The translations under genes were made by a program, and so were the position numbers. Source: CAWGET01 sp963821715 (GTDB taxonomy: Bacteria; Bacteroidota; Ignavibacteria; Ignavibacteriales; Melioribacteraceae). From it: a stretch of 64,000 nucleotides of DNA. Position 1 is the first letter of the stretch. The number at the start of each line of letters is the position of its first letter. Positions 56,208 through 64,000 of this stretch are shown here, in pieces. The notes beneath the pieces are model-generated. The model was not told where the DNA came from, did not search any database, and saw only the letters and a program-made list of their open reading frames with translations. The stretch spans positions 235,802-299,801 of the forward strand of contig CAWGET010000002.1 of assembly GCA_963821715.1 (NCBI GenBank), given 5' to 3'.

Positions 56208-57632
56208 TTATCGCATTAACAGCATCTGTCTAGATTCAGACAATTCTCCGGATTTTAAATGATAAATATATGTTCCGGAAGCTACGGAAGAACCGGCATC
56301 ATTTTTTCCATTCCAAATAAAAGTATGTTTCCCAGCGCTTTGTTCGCCATTTACCAAAGTTTCAATTTGTTCTCCAAGTATGTTATAAATATAAAGTTGA
56401 ACAACACCGGCTTTTTCTAATGAAAAGCTAATATTCGTAGATGGATTAAAAGGATTTGGGTAATTTTGATTTAGAACGAAAGAACTTGGCTCTGATTGTT
56501 CCGACATTATTGATGTGGGAATATAATCTCGCAGGATTTTTATAAAATCAATAACTAACATCATGGAATTTTGATCAATATCTCTTTGATTAACCAGAAC
56601 TGAAAAAGTAGATTTTGCTGAAACATCATAATATACAAAAGCGGAATATTCTAAAGTAAATCCGTCGTGTCCCAATACTGAAATATTGTTTGAAGTGGTA
56701 AAACCAAATAACCCAAGTCCATTATGTGTAGCAGTATTAATATCCATCATTTTGATTAAAGAGTTAGAACTTACCAATTCACCATTAAACAAAGCTTTCA
56801 TAAAAATTGCCGCTTCTTCAGCGGTTGAATACATGGCTCCGGCAGTCCAGACAGCGCTATAAAAAGCGTTCGGCTGCCAAAACGCCGTAAAATCGTCCAA
56901 CGCAGAATCTCCATCCATATCTAGCCAACCATGAGCAATATTGCCATTAAGCGAATCTTCTATTGCCAAAAATGTATGATTAAAATTTAACGGCGCAATA
57001 ATTCGCTCCCTCAGAAGCGTTGATATAGATTTGCCAGTAGCCTTTTTCAATATCATTCCCAATAAAATATAGTTCGTATTCGAATAGGAATAAGATTCTC
57101 CTGGTTGAAATAATGGTTTTCCAACAAGGTTCAAAATAATTTCTTCATCTTCCCATATGTACAAATGGTTTTGATTTAATACTTCAAAGAAGAGCGGGCT
57201 GTCAGTCAAATTAAAAATTCCACTCTCGTGTTTTAGTAATTGTTTTATTGTAATTGTATTATCAATATTTGGATAAGTTGGCAGCCATTGAAAAAGACTA
57301 TCACTAATGCTTAAAATTCCTTCGTCTTCCAGTTGCATAACTAATGTTGCAATATATGTTTTTGTTACGCTGCCTATACCAAAAATCATATCTGTGGTAA
57401 TTAAACTGTTTTCAGATTCTTGAGAAAATCCGCTCGCTCCCGCCCAAGTTCCGTAATCATCAGATACAATTGCCGCCGACATTCCCATAAATTGATATTG
57501 ACTTCTGAACTGATCGAGTTGACTTTGAAGCTTGGAGGAAAGCTGATTATCAAATACTTGTGGATATATGGCAGTCGATAATATAAAGACGAGTAAAAAA
57601 CTAATTGAAATTTTGTGGTTGAATATATTCAT
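56208..57632 (-). CDS. Serine hydrolase (class C beta-lactamase/PBP-like) with T9SS sorting domain
   Basis: 474 aa with a signal peptide (about 1-25). SVTK (88-91) is the SxxK nucleophile motif, YSN (183-185) the second and HDG in SVLGHDGFTL the third. The C-terminal 80 residues form a T9SS sorting domain with QNYPNPFNPSTNISFSLE and an SGTYIYHLKSG end. It is a secreted serine hydrolase of the beta-lactamase/D-peptidase/esterase class; the substrate is unknown. Probably cell-surface or released. Confidence 0.88.
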   Translation of the reverse strand: MNIFNHKISISFLLVFILSTAIYPQVFDNQLSSKLQSQLDQFRSQYQFMGMSAAIVSDDYGTWAGASGFSQESENSLITTDMIFGIGSVTKTYIATLVMQLEDEGILSISDSLFQWLPTYPNIDNTITIKQLLKHESGIFNLTDSPLFFEVLNQNHLYIWEDEEIILNLVGKPLFQPGESYSYSNTNYILLGMILKKATGKSISTLLRERIIAPLNFNHTFLAIEDSLNGNIAHGWLDMDGDSALDDFTAFWQPNAFYSAVWTAGAMYSTAEEAAIFMKALFNGELVSSNSLIKMMDINTATHNGLGLFGFTTSNNISVLGHDGFTLEYSAFVYYDVSAKSTFSVLVNQRDIDQNSMMLVIDFIKILRDYIPTSIMSEQSEPSSFVLNQNYPNPFNPSTNISFSLEKAGVVQLYIYNILGEQIETLVNGEQSAGKHTFIWNGKNDAGSSVASGTYIYHLKSGELSESRQMLLMR

Positions 57633-58387
57633 AATGATGATACCTTTTATTCTGACTATTACTTTAATTGATTCTTTATATAGTTAGTGGCAAAACTTTA
57701 TAAATTATTACACCCTTAAAAAATAAAGAATCTTTATTGTGCAATAACGCAAGCTGCAATCCCACTGCGGCTATCACTTTAAGCTAATTATTCGCCATTG
57801 CCAATCCAACTTTGCAGGGAGTAAATTGTTACGACCGAATATTGCTATTATATATTTATTTTAAAAATGAATTCAAACATGATTTAATTAATTTTATTAT
57901 ATTGATTTCATCTTTATCATTTTACAGATTATTGAAAATGATTTTATCTCAAATGCATTATACTGATTTAGATAAAGAATCTAATTACTTCTTTCAAATA
58001 ATTTGTATCTTTTCTTTCAATCGTTTTCCTGCTGAACCAAAATTAATTCCGCAATGGATTGAAACCGAGACTCCTGAATTTCTAGATCTGAAAAATAACA
58101 CTTCATTTTTACCACAATCCGGAACCCCATCAGAAAAACAGATTCTTATTTCTGATATAAATCTATGTACAAAGACGGCTGCACATCCGTCTGTAGATAT
58201 TGCCACTCTTTTAGATTGCATATTTGTTTTCGCCAAAACCGATTTTCATAAAACAGTATTGTTTGTTGGGAGAAAAATTTTTTGATAAAATTTCAACTTC
58301 ATCAAATCAGTATATAGATAAATTAGAAGTAGAAAATGATTTCAACAACTTGAGATAAATTAATATTACTCAAACCACAAGGCGAAA
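57633..58387. other. 755-bp region without a recognised gene
   Basis: Overlapping ORFs exist on both strands (57812-58285 plus, 57994-58236 minus), but neither has a recognisable family, start site or compositional case. The minus-strand frame contains repeated Cys and Val-rich text that looks non-coding. No hairpin or repeat stands out. Confidence 0.4.
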
Positions 58388-60493
58388 ATGAAAACGATAA
58401 CTTCCTTAAAATTTATATCGGCGCTTAGTCTATTTGTACTGGCAACCTTTCTTTCTTGTTCAAAGGATTCAAATAACGAAATTGTAGCGCCGGAAAACCC
58501 GGAAACAATATTTGAGTATAGCGACCCAAATGTTTATGCGGTTGAAAACTCACCTAACTCCACAATTTACGATCAAGCCACGGAAGTAACGCTCTCCTTT
58601 CCCGAAGGCGGAATTGGGAATGTTTCAATATCCGAAATATTATCCGCGCCTGTAACAACTTTTGAAGGCAAAGGAGTGAAAATTGAATATACGGGAAACA
58701 CACCAATCGATTTAGTAGTTGATACATCAGACGGCAATTTTGCTGAAGTTTTAGAATATGGAAATTTTATTGGATGCTTTGATGATGAAATAGGAAATGG
58801 CAAAAGGTGGACGGCGGTGCCAAAAAGTAAAACAGATGGCGCTAAAATTTCCTTCACTCTGATGATGCCGTACAATTTATCCAAACCAGTTGCCGTGAAA
58901 CCAATTGGCTCTAATAATTTTTGGATTGCAAGATTAAAACCAACTGCCGACTTAGTTGAACAGCGAGTTGCGACTGAACTTCAAATTCTAACATTTTATA
59001 AACAATTTTTATCAACTCTTCCCGCCTCAATCAGCACCGCTGTTGAAGCAAAGGCAAAAAGTAGATTTCTACGAACCAAATATGATAACGGAGCTTATTA
59101 TTCTGGTTTTTGGATGAAAGTTTTGGGTAAAGGAGTAAGTTATGAACCGACTGTTCATTTAGGTTTACCTCCCCGACTTCAACAAATTGCACATGAATTA
59201 GGGCACTATCTTGTTCATCTTCTAGTTGGCGACGACATTCAGGTAACTTTAGAAAATCAGGCCAATTTATCGGGGAAACATGCAGTTCTAGACATTATTG
59301 GTAGAGAAGTATTACTTGAAGATTTAGCTTACTTTACTGAATTTGTTCTAACAGAACGCGGCGCCGATGCTTATAATCTTATTGAACCATATGATATGTT
59401 GAAAAAATTGCATCCGTTAAATAATGATTTCCCTTCCTATGAAGGTTTCGCTGCACATTTTTTAGCTCAGTTGGTGCGGACAGAGCCGACAATAAGAGAC
59501 TTTGAAACCGGACAACAGCGAAAAATTCCTTTAGTTAGTTTAAGCTATGGTCAAGTTTTTGAAATAATTTCAAAGGGAGCAACCGATATAAATACTCTTA
59601 GAAAAAATGTTGAAGACTATTTGGGATCTCAAGCAAATAAACTACCTGTTATTTGTCATAGATTGGGATGGCGTTATTTAGCTGAAGGAAAGTTGGTCGA
59701 TCCGGAAGGTAATCCAATATCGGGGGCTTCAATAGAACCGATTGTTGATATAAATGGAGTGATTTACAAAGGTATGGAAGGCTCGGCAACAAGCAGCTCC
59801 GACGGTACATTTGTTCTTTCCGGAGAAGCTTTTCCGGGCAATAGTATTTTGCGAGTTAAATTATCACCGGATGATTCAACAGATGTTCCTATTTATATTG
59901 ATTGGAATAAACCAACCACGGAAACTGTTGAATTGGGTGATCTTATTGTTAATAAATCAAGAATTAAATTGATTAATATTCTTATTAGCTACGATGGAAC
60001 ATACCAAATGACAGATGATGAAAGCCCCGATATAATTACTTATGACGACCATGGTATAGTACTTAATTCCATATCTTCAGATAACAAAAATCTCCGGATC
60101 AATGGTAACACAATCACAATTACTGAAGATCGGAACGATCAATTTATGAACGGCAATAGTACAACAATCGTAACATTTAGCGATATTAATAATCCTAAGA
60201 ACATTATAGATTTTTCATTTGAAAAAACTTTGAATAATAAAACTAACAGAACATTAAATATGGAATCGGCAAGTGGATCAAATATTCCCTTTACTTTTCA
60301 TGAATGGTCTTGGAGTGGTGACTATAATTTAAGTTATGAAGGCACTATTTCACAATATGTAACTATTAAGGAAGTAACTAAAAAAACAGTAACTATCCCC
60401 GGCAATCCGGATTATGATCTAACAACAACCAGAGAATTGTTGAGTTATGATTCAAATGGAGAAATCTCGATAGATATAGAATTCGAAAAATAA
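58388..60493 (+). CDS. Lipoprotein with an HExxH metalloprotease-like site and carboxypeptidase-regulatory-like domain
   Basis: 701 aa. Lipoprotein signal with lipobox FLSC (Cys24). HELGH at 269-273 in IAHELGHYLVHLL is a zincin motif; the third ligand is not obvious, though a LLEDLAYFTEFVLTERGADAY stretch about 40 residues on has suitable acidic residues. A carboxypeptidase-regulatory-like domain follows (LVDPEGNPISGASIEPIV, about residues 432-520), then a beta-rich lipocalin-like C-terminal part (ISYDGTYQMTDDES and on). No T9SS tail. A surface-anchored or periplasmic protease is possible; activity is not established. Confidence 0.65.
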   Translation: MKTITSLKFISALSLFVLATFLSCSKDSNNEIVAPENPETIFEYSDPNVYAVENSPNSTIYDQATEVTLSFPEGGIGNVSISEILSAPVTTFEGKGVKIEYTGNTPIDLVVDTSDGNFAEVLEYGNFIGCFDDEIGNGKRWTAVPKSKTDGAKISFTLMMPYNLSKPVAVKPIGSNNFWIARLKPTADLVEQRVATELQILTFYKQFLSTLPASISTAVEAKAKSRFLRTKYDNGAYYSGFWMKVLGKGVSYEPTVHLGLPPRLQQIAHELGHYLVHLLVGDDIQVTLENQANLSGKHAVLDIIGREVLLEDLAYFTEFVLTERGADAYNLIEPYDMLKKLHPLNNDFPSYEGFAAHFLAQLVRTEPTIRDFETGQQRKIPLVSLSYGQVFEIISKGATDINTLRKNVEDYLGSQANKLPVICHRLGWRYLAEGKLVDPEGNPISGASIEPIVDINGVIYKGMEGSATSSSDGTFVLSGEAFPGNSILRVKLSPDDSTDVPIYIDWNKPTTETVELGDLIVNKSRIKLINILISYDGTYQMTDDESPDIITYDDHGIVLNSISSDNKNLRINGNTITITEDRNDQFMNGNSTTIVTFSDINNPKNIIDFSFEKTLNNKTNRTLNMESASGSNIPFTFHEWSWSGDYNLSYEGTISQYVTIKEVTKKTVTIPGNPDYDLTTTRELLSYDSNGEISIDIEFEK

Positions 60494-60789
60494 TTTTTAT
60501 CTTTTTTGAACGATAAGAACTTACGTTTATCAACTTTTGCAAACTTGTGCGGCGCTCGGATTGCCGGTTCAGTTCGTTTGTAATCATTATTTCCTTGTCT
60601 TCAATATTTAATACGGAAGAATTTTCCGCCTGTCCCCGTTTGGCGTGGCATTACGTTAATCCATTCGATATAACGGCAAAACATTATTTATATTTTCTTA
60701 ATCAACTATTCAATGAACTATTACAATTTTTTTTATCAGGAATACTTATATCCTCTTGACCTTTTTGCTAATTAAAGATGTTATGTGGC
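60494..60789. other. Intergenic region with a weak attC-like 3' end
   Basis: No gene recognised in 296 bp. GGCGTGGCATTACGTTAATC at 60640-60661 resembles the 3' halves of the two clearer attC-like sites downstream, and ATATAACGG follows at 60668. No matching inverse copy was found, so assignment to the array is uncertain. Confidence 0.25.
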
Positions 60790-61110
60790 TTATTCGGCAA
60801 ACATTTCTCTCAATACGTTAAATACTTTTTTCTGTGTTGCTTTAGTTAAAGTATCAATTTTTTTTGTTAGTCTAGATTTATCTATTGTTCTAATTTGGTC
60901 TAATACGATTTGACCTTGTTTTCCATCTACTTTACAAGATACACGGCTTGGATAATTTCTTAAAACTTTTGTTAGCGGGGCAATTATTACAGTTTTAATA
61001 TGACGATTCATCTCATCTGGTGATATGATTACGCAAGGACGGTTTTTTTTAATCTCACTTCCTACTGTTGGATCTAAATTGACATAATAAATTTCAAAGC
61101 GTGAGACCAT
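60790..61110 (-). CDS. mazF: MazF/PemK-type mRNA interferase
   Basis: 106 aa. RFEIYYVNLDPTVGSEIKKN, RPCVIISPDEMN, TVIIAPLTKVLRNYPSRV and QIVLDQIRTIDKSRL are MazF blocks. The ATG adjoins the antitoxin stop. It cleaves mRNA at short motifs. Confidence 0.95.
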   Translation of the reverse strand: MVSRFEIYYVNLDPTVGSEIKKNRPCVIISPDEMNRHIKTVIIAPLTKVLRNYPSRVSCKVDGKQGQIVLDQIRTIDKSRLTKKIDTLTKATQKKVFNVLREMFAE

Positions 61111-61368
61111 TTACCATTCCCATTCTTCTTCATCCCATTTGGTTTGATTGGATAATGTTTCAGAATCTAATAATACATCATCATTATTTTTAGCCATTTT
61201 TTTAAAAGCTGAGTCCCAAGATTCCCTACTACTTGAAACAGGTTTTATTACTATACTATCTCCATCAATTTCGAGTTCAACTTCATTTTTAAGACCACTT
61301 TCATCTATAAATGTTTTAGGAATTCTAACTCCGCGTGAATTTCCTATTTTTACTATTTTCGTTTTCAT
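61111..61368 (-). CDS. mazE: MazE/AbrB-type antitoxin
   Basis: 85 aa from an ATG with AGAGGG upstream; a longer frame reaches 61425. KIVKIGNSRGVRIPKTFIDE is the AbrB/SpoVT swapped-hairpin start and IDGDSIVIKPVS follows; the acidic C-terminus (WDEEEWEW) is the toxin-binding tail. Co-transcribed with mazF. Confidence 0.92.
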   Translation of the reverse strand: MKTKIVKIGNSRGVRIPKTFIDESGLKNEVELEIDGDSIVIKPVSSSRESWDSAFKKMAKNNDDVLLDSETLSNQTKWDEEEWEW

Positions 61369-61425
61369 CTTTTCCCTCTCTAAATATCGTATCCACAATG
61401 TAATTACTTTTAATATAATATTCAA

Positions 61426-61836
61426 TTCATTTTTATTCGAATTTCTCCAAAGATAATGATCTGAATTATTTCTAAAAGTAAAAATAAAATTAAAGGAAAT
61501 AAAATTTCTTTAATAATTTTTACAAAATTATATTCACGCCTATTTCACCTTTTTTATCGCGATTTAATGATCTTGCCTAAAATCCGTCCGTCAGCTTGCC
61601 TCGGTGAAGCCCGAAGGGCGAAGACGGGAACGAGCCGACTTGCTAAAAAACGCAAAGCCAAAAATTAAGCCGAAGGCGCTTAAATTTCCTAACAAGCGCC
61701 GAAGGCAAAAACATTTATTTAATAGAACCAATTCAAAAAGCTATTTTGTTAAATAAACTAAAACCCGAAAACTGCAAAATGCCGAGCTTGAACCTGCCTG
61801 CCGACAGGCAGGAACGCAGTCGGTGTTGAACCACTG
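61426..61836. other. Intergenic region with hairpins and one attC-like unit
   Basis: No gene. AGGCGCTT...AAGCGCC (61673-61700) is a strong hairpin with CCTAACAAGCGCC, a classical-looking attC R'' start, at 61688-61700. An attC-like unit ends at 61841, described separately. GC content is higher than in neighbouring coding DNA. Confidence 0.45.
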
Positions 61837-61848
61837 GTTAGCTGTAAA
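61758..61848 (+). repeat. attC-like site A, with an inserted palindrome
   Basis: ACCCGAAAA, ATGCCGAGCTTGAAC, CGCAGTCGGTGTTGAACCAC (shortened) and GGTTAGCTGTAAA align with the site at 62607-62674. In between lies CCTGCCTG-CCGA-CAGGCAGG (61793-61812), a perfect eight-base-pair hairpin absent from the other copy. GTTAGCTGTAAA (61837-61848) would be the R' at the start of the next cassette. Confidence 0.5.
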
Positions 61849-61914
61849 TTTTATATTTGATTTATTTTGAAATAAACTGTATGTTAAATGTATCTACATA
61901 AAATGAGAAATAAA

Positions 61915-62175
61915 ATGAATAAATCTGCAACAATTCAAGCGAGAATTGACCCAAAAATTAAAAATAACGCTAAGAAAATTCTGAATAAATTAAATCTATC
62001 TATGTCAGAAGCTATTTCTATTTTTTTAACTCAGGTATCCTTGAATAAAGGAATCCCTTTTGAAATAAAAATTCCTAACCAACTAACAGAAGAAACTCTT
62101 AGAAAATCTGAAGAAGGTTTAGAACTTCATAAAGTTTCCGATAAAAAAGAACTTTTTAAGGAATTGAACAATTGA
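61915..62175 (+). CDS. RelB/DinJ-type antitoxin (first pair)
   Basis: The ATG at 61915 gives the family start MNKSATIQARIDPKIKNNA; upstream ATGs at 61888 and 61903 are possible. 86 aa with the LNLSMSEAISIFLTQVSLNKG helix-turn core and PFEIKIPN. First gene of cassette 1; the toxin overlaps its end (TTGA). Confidence 0.9.
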   Translation: MNKSATIQARIDPKIKNNAKKILNKLNLSMSEAISIFLTQVSLNKGIPFEIKIPNQLTEETLRKSEEGLELHKVSDKKELFKELNN

Positions 62176-62438
62176 ATTTATTCTTTACATCGCAATTCAA
62201 AAAGGATTACAAAAAAGTTAAAAAGCAAAACAAAGATATTTCTAAATTAGATTCAATCATCGACATTCTGGTAATAGATAAAAAATTGGAACCAAAATAT
62301 AAAGATCATTCTTTGACCGGAAAATGGAAAAATCACCGCGATTTACATCTCGAACCTGATTGGCTTCTGATCTACCAAAAGACAGAAGATTCATTAATTT
62401 TGGAAAGAACCGGTTCACACTCAGAATTATTTCGATAA
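62172..62438 (+). CDS. YafQ-type RelE superfamily toxin (first pair)
   Basis: 88 aa from a TTG overlapping the antitoxin stop. FFTSQFKKDYKKVKKQ, LEPKYKDHSLTGKWKNHRDLHLEPDWLLIY (core HRDLHLEPDW) and LERTGSHSELFR are YafQ features, with the catalytic His set. The stop is one base from the TTTACAGCTAAC end element. Confidence 0.93.
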   Translation: MNLFFTSQFKKDYKKVKKQNKDISKLDSIIDILVIDKKLEPKYKDHSLTGKWKNHRDLHLEPDWLLIYQKTEDSLILERTGSHSELFR

Positions 62439-62439
62439 T

Positions 62440-62674
62440 TTTACAGCTAACGATGTTGTGCCTAAGCTGCTGCCCATAATAGCAATGCAGAATAGAACAC
62501 AATCGCCAATGATTTAGCAAATTGTGCTTATCTTTCTTTGCAAGCACATTTTGCAAGTTAATTTATTTTTTAGAACAACTTTAACAAAAACATTTAACGT
62601 AACGACTAACCCGAAAATATTTAAATTGCCGAGTGCGAACTCGCAGTCAGCTTGAGGCACGGGTTATATACGCC
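62440..62674 (+). repeat. attC-like site B of cassette 1
   Basis: R''-like TTTACAGCTAAC (62440-62451) is the exact 12-base inverse complement of GTTAGCTGTAAA at 61837-61848. GTGCCTAAGCTG (62458-62469) pairs with CAGCTTGAGGCAC (62648-62660) with one extra base, as attC L boxes do. GTTATATACGCC (62663-62674) starts the next cassette. Inside is a 60-bp unit TAACCCG...CGGGTTA (62607-62666) with a TGCGA-AC-TCGCA hairpin. Confidence 0.55.
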
Positions 62675-62677
62675 TTT

Positions 62678-63304
62678 TTATAATCCAAATTTAATAGATG
62701 CAATTAAAGGAAAATAAGATGGACCATCCAAACAACTAATCAATTTCCCCTCAAGACCTAATTGCAAATTATTAATTAGCTCTATTTCCAAGCCAATTTC
62801 AATATTGATCTGTGCTAAACTAAAATTATTATCTGTATTTGAATATAGACTTGTCGATTTGTTCGGATTACCTTCCATCCAACTTGTAATTTCAACTTTG
62901 CCTTGATTAATTAACAATAATCCAGCTCCAATGCCTAAATAAGGTTTTATTTTTGAACTAGACATATATAGTTTTCCACCAACGGAAAAATCAAAAACAG
63001 AACTATTTTCACCGCTAATGCTGTATCTATATCCAACTACCGCAGGAACAGCAAAACTTACAAGATTTTCATTGAAAATATGTCTTTGATAAGAAGAGGA
63101 GAAGAAAAGTGCAATTTTCTCAGTGAGCTTATATTCAGAAGAAAAATTAATTAAGTAACCATTTTCCCAATAAGGTAATTTTGTTTTATCTATTGCAGAA
63201 GAAACATAACCACCACCAAAAGAAAAACTAATATTACTTTGAGCGGAAACATTTTCAATAAGGTACAATGTGAGAAAGAATATTATTAAAGTTATTCGTT
63301 TCAT
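62678..63304 (-). CDS. Outer-membrane beta-barrel protein
   Basis: 208 aa with a signal peptide (1-21, VSAQ). The mature part has eight or so amphipathic strands (ISFSFGGGYVSSAI, VFDFSVGGKLYMSSSKIKPYLGIGAGLLLI with break, LQLGLEGKLIS) and a C-terminal SIKFGL, as in OmpX/OprF-like small barrels. It is the only gene of putative cassette 2 and runs opposite to cassette 1. Role unknown. Confidence 0.7.
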   Translation of the reverse strand: MKRITLIIFFLTLYLIENVSAQSNISFSFGGGYVSSAIDKTKLPYWENGYLINFSSEYKLTEKIALFFSSSYQRHIFNENLVSFAVPAVVGYRYSISGENSSVFDFSVGGKLYMSSSKIKPYLGIGAGLLLINQGKVEITSWMEGNPNKSTSLYSNTDNNFSLAQINIEIGLEIELINNLQLGLEGKLISCLDGPSYFPLIASIKFGL

Positions 63305-63319
63305 TTTATCATCTCCTTA

Positions 63320-63379
63320 AGTATATAACGGCGTCTATAGAAAAGAAAGTCAAGAGAAAACAGTGATGGTTATACCGTT
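63320..63379 (+). repeat. attC-like site C of cassette 2
   Basis: GTATATAAC (63320-63328) is the inverse complement of the GTTATATAC that opens the cassette at 62663. GTTATACCGTT (63369-63379) closes the site and opens the next cassette. The 60-bp length suits attC; inner L boxes are not evident. Confidence 0.45.
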
Positions 63380-63669
63380 TATTTGAATTTTTTATAAACT
63401 TGAGAATGCTTGCCCAACATTACTAGATTTAAATATTTCTCATCTATCTTAAAAATTAGCAGCCAATCATTCTTGATGTGAATTGATTCAAATTTTTTTA
63501 ACTTCCCTTTTAGTGGATGCCTTTTATATTGTGTTTCTATTTTATCTTGGTTTTGCAATGATGTGATTAAGGATTTTAATAATTTAAAATCATTTTTTGA
63601 ATATTTCCCACTTTTCTTATCTCTTTGAATATCTTTCTTAAAAGATTTCTCAATTTTTATTTCTAGCAA
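63379..63669 (-). CDS. YafQ-type RelE superfamily toxin (second pair)
   Basis: 96 aa. EKSFKKDIQRDKKSGKYSKND, LKGKLKKFESIHIKNDWLLIF (core IHIKNDWLL) and MLGKHSQVYKKF are YafQ-like; the distal His and the ND-W block are kept. The stop codon sits at the cassette start element. It follows its antitoxin by 2 bp. Confidence 0.9.
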   Translation of the reverse strand: MLEIKIEKSFKKDIQRDKKSGKYSKNDFKLLKSLITSLQNQDKIETQYKRHPLKGKLKKFESIHIKNDWLLIFKIDEKYLNLVMLGKHSQVYKKFK

Positions 63670-63671
63670 AC

Positions 63672-63926
63672 TTAAATCCCCAAGTCTTCAAATAGTTCAT
63701 TAGCTGTATTATAAATTTGTACGTTTTTATTAGCATTGAAATTGGTAACTCGCTTTTCAAGCTCTTTCGAAGGTAAACTTAAATCAAATGGAATCCCTTT
63801 TTCCATTGCCACTTTTGCCAAAAATATATTTACAGCATCACCGAAGCTAAGACCAAATTTTGAAAAAATATTTTTAGCTTCATTGTATAATTTATTTTCA
63901 ACTCTTACACTTGTTTGAATCTTCAT
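63672..63926 (-). CDS. RelB/DinJ-type antitoxin (second pair)
   Basis: 84 aa. MKIQTSVRVENKLYNEAKNI and FGLSFGDAVNIFLAKVAMEKG with IPFDLSLPS are the RelB/DinJ ribbon-helix-helix and toxin-binding parts. Same family as the first pair but only distantly alike, so not a recent duplication. Confidence 0.9.
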   Translation of the reverse strand: MKIQTSVRVENKLYNEAKNIFSKFGLSFGDAVNIFLAKVAMEKGIPFDLSLPSKELEKRVTNFNANKNVQIYNTANELFEDLGI

Positions 63927-63990
63927 ATTTCACCTTTTTAATTTACCACTAAAATACACCAAATGGAGTATTTTGTCAAGCTCATTTTTT

Positions 63991-64000
63991 AACGGTATAA
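63991..64000 (+). repeat. Start of a fourth attC-like site at the window edge
   Basis: AACGGTATAA matches the inverse complement of GTTATACCGTT (63369-63379) over all ten visible bases; the next base lies outside the window. Confidence 0.45.

Noticed and set aside
57812..58285. ORFs of 157 aa (plus) and 80 aa (minus) in the long gap
   Set aside because: They overlap antisense, neither has a recognised domain or ribosome site, and composition gives no clear choice.
60547..60759. 70-codon ORF after the metalloprotease gene
   Set aside because: No family, no ribosome site, and it covers a repeat-like sequence.
61888..62438. A simple recent duplication of the two RelB-YafQ pairs
   Set aside because: The two pairs are in opposite orientation and share only family-level motifs.

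Overview
The window reads as a chromosomal segment of an Ignavibacteria-like (Bacteroidota/Chlorobi group) Gram-negative bacterium. Several secreted proteins end in type IX secretion (T9SS) C-terminal domains with the YPNPFNPSTTI signature. There are PorD-like and PorV/PorQ-like proteins, a full LolCDE lipoprotein exporter, a TonB, an RND efflux operon, and AT-rich DNA with few Shine-Dalgarno sites. No rRNA, phage, IS element or CRISPR array was seen. The taxonomic call is inference from these features.

Layout. 1-3.1 kb: partial flippase-like membrane protein, Maf, a small secreted protein, an MFS exporter. 3.2-8.1 kb: two T9SS cargo proteins, both frameshifted. 8.2-11.1 kb: small accessory genes, tRNA-Ala and a broken tRNA copy. 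11.0-14.4 kb: a reductase, a serine palmitoyltransferase-like enzyme and a GNAT-like protein that together look like a ceramide pathway. 14.5-18.2 kb: T9SS/outer-membrane genes. 18.3-29.4 kb: a tricarboxylic-acid cluster (isocitrate dehydrogenase, HD phosphohydrolase, aconitase, MmgE/PrpD, CitD-CitE fusion, CitF), interrupted by a 23S-IVP-type four-helix gene between tandem repeats and by two toxin-antitoxin modules. 29.6-36.6 kb: membrane and housekeeping genes (patatin, M50 protease, UMF1 transporter, NusB, leucine dehydrogenase, YdcF, ABC ATPase). 36.7-43.1 kb: TetR-TolC-MFP-RND operon. 43.3-51.4 kb: TonB, VanZ, Nnr, NhaD-type antiporter, AsnS, VapBC, acyltransferase and a Pro-Arg-His-Glu tRNA operon. 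51.5-54.7 kb: LolCDE. 55-60.5 kb: ECF sigma unit, a T9SS serine hydrolase and a lipoprotein with an HExxH motif. 60.8-64 kb: an accessory region of toxin-antitoxin modules and an outer-membrane barrel.

The most interesting structure is at 61.8-64.0 kb. Three successive gene blocks each begin with a GTTA-type sequence that is the exact inverse complement of a TAAC-type sequence at their own 3' end. That is the geometry expected of integron gene cassettes (R' at the cassette start, R'' at its end). One junction also has a second pair of complementary arms with a single extra base, as attC L boxes have. No integrase lies in the window, so this would be an integrase-less array (CALIN) or the part of an integron distal to its integrase.

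A technical caution: at least seven genes carry frameshifts, including conserved enzymes (aconitase, Nnr) and a transporter. That density suggests uncorrected indels in the assembly as well as, or instead of, real decay.
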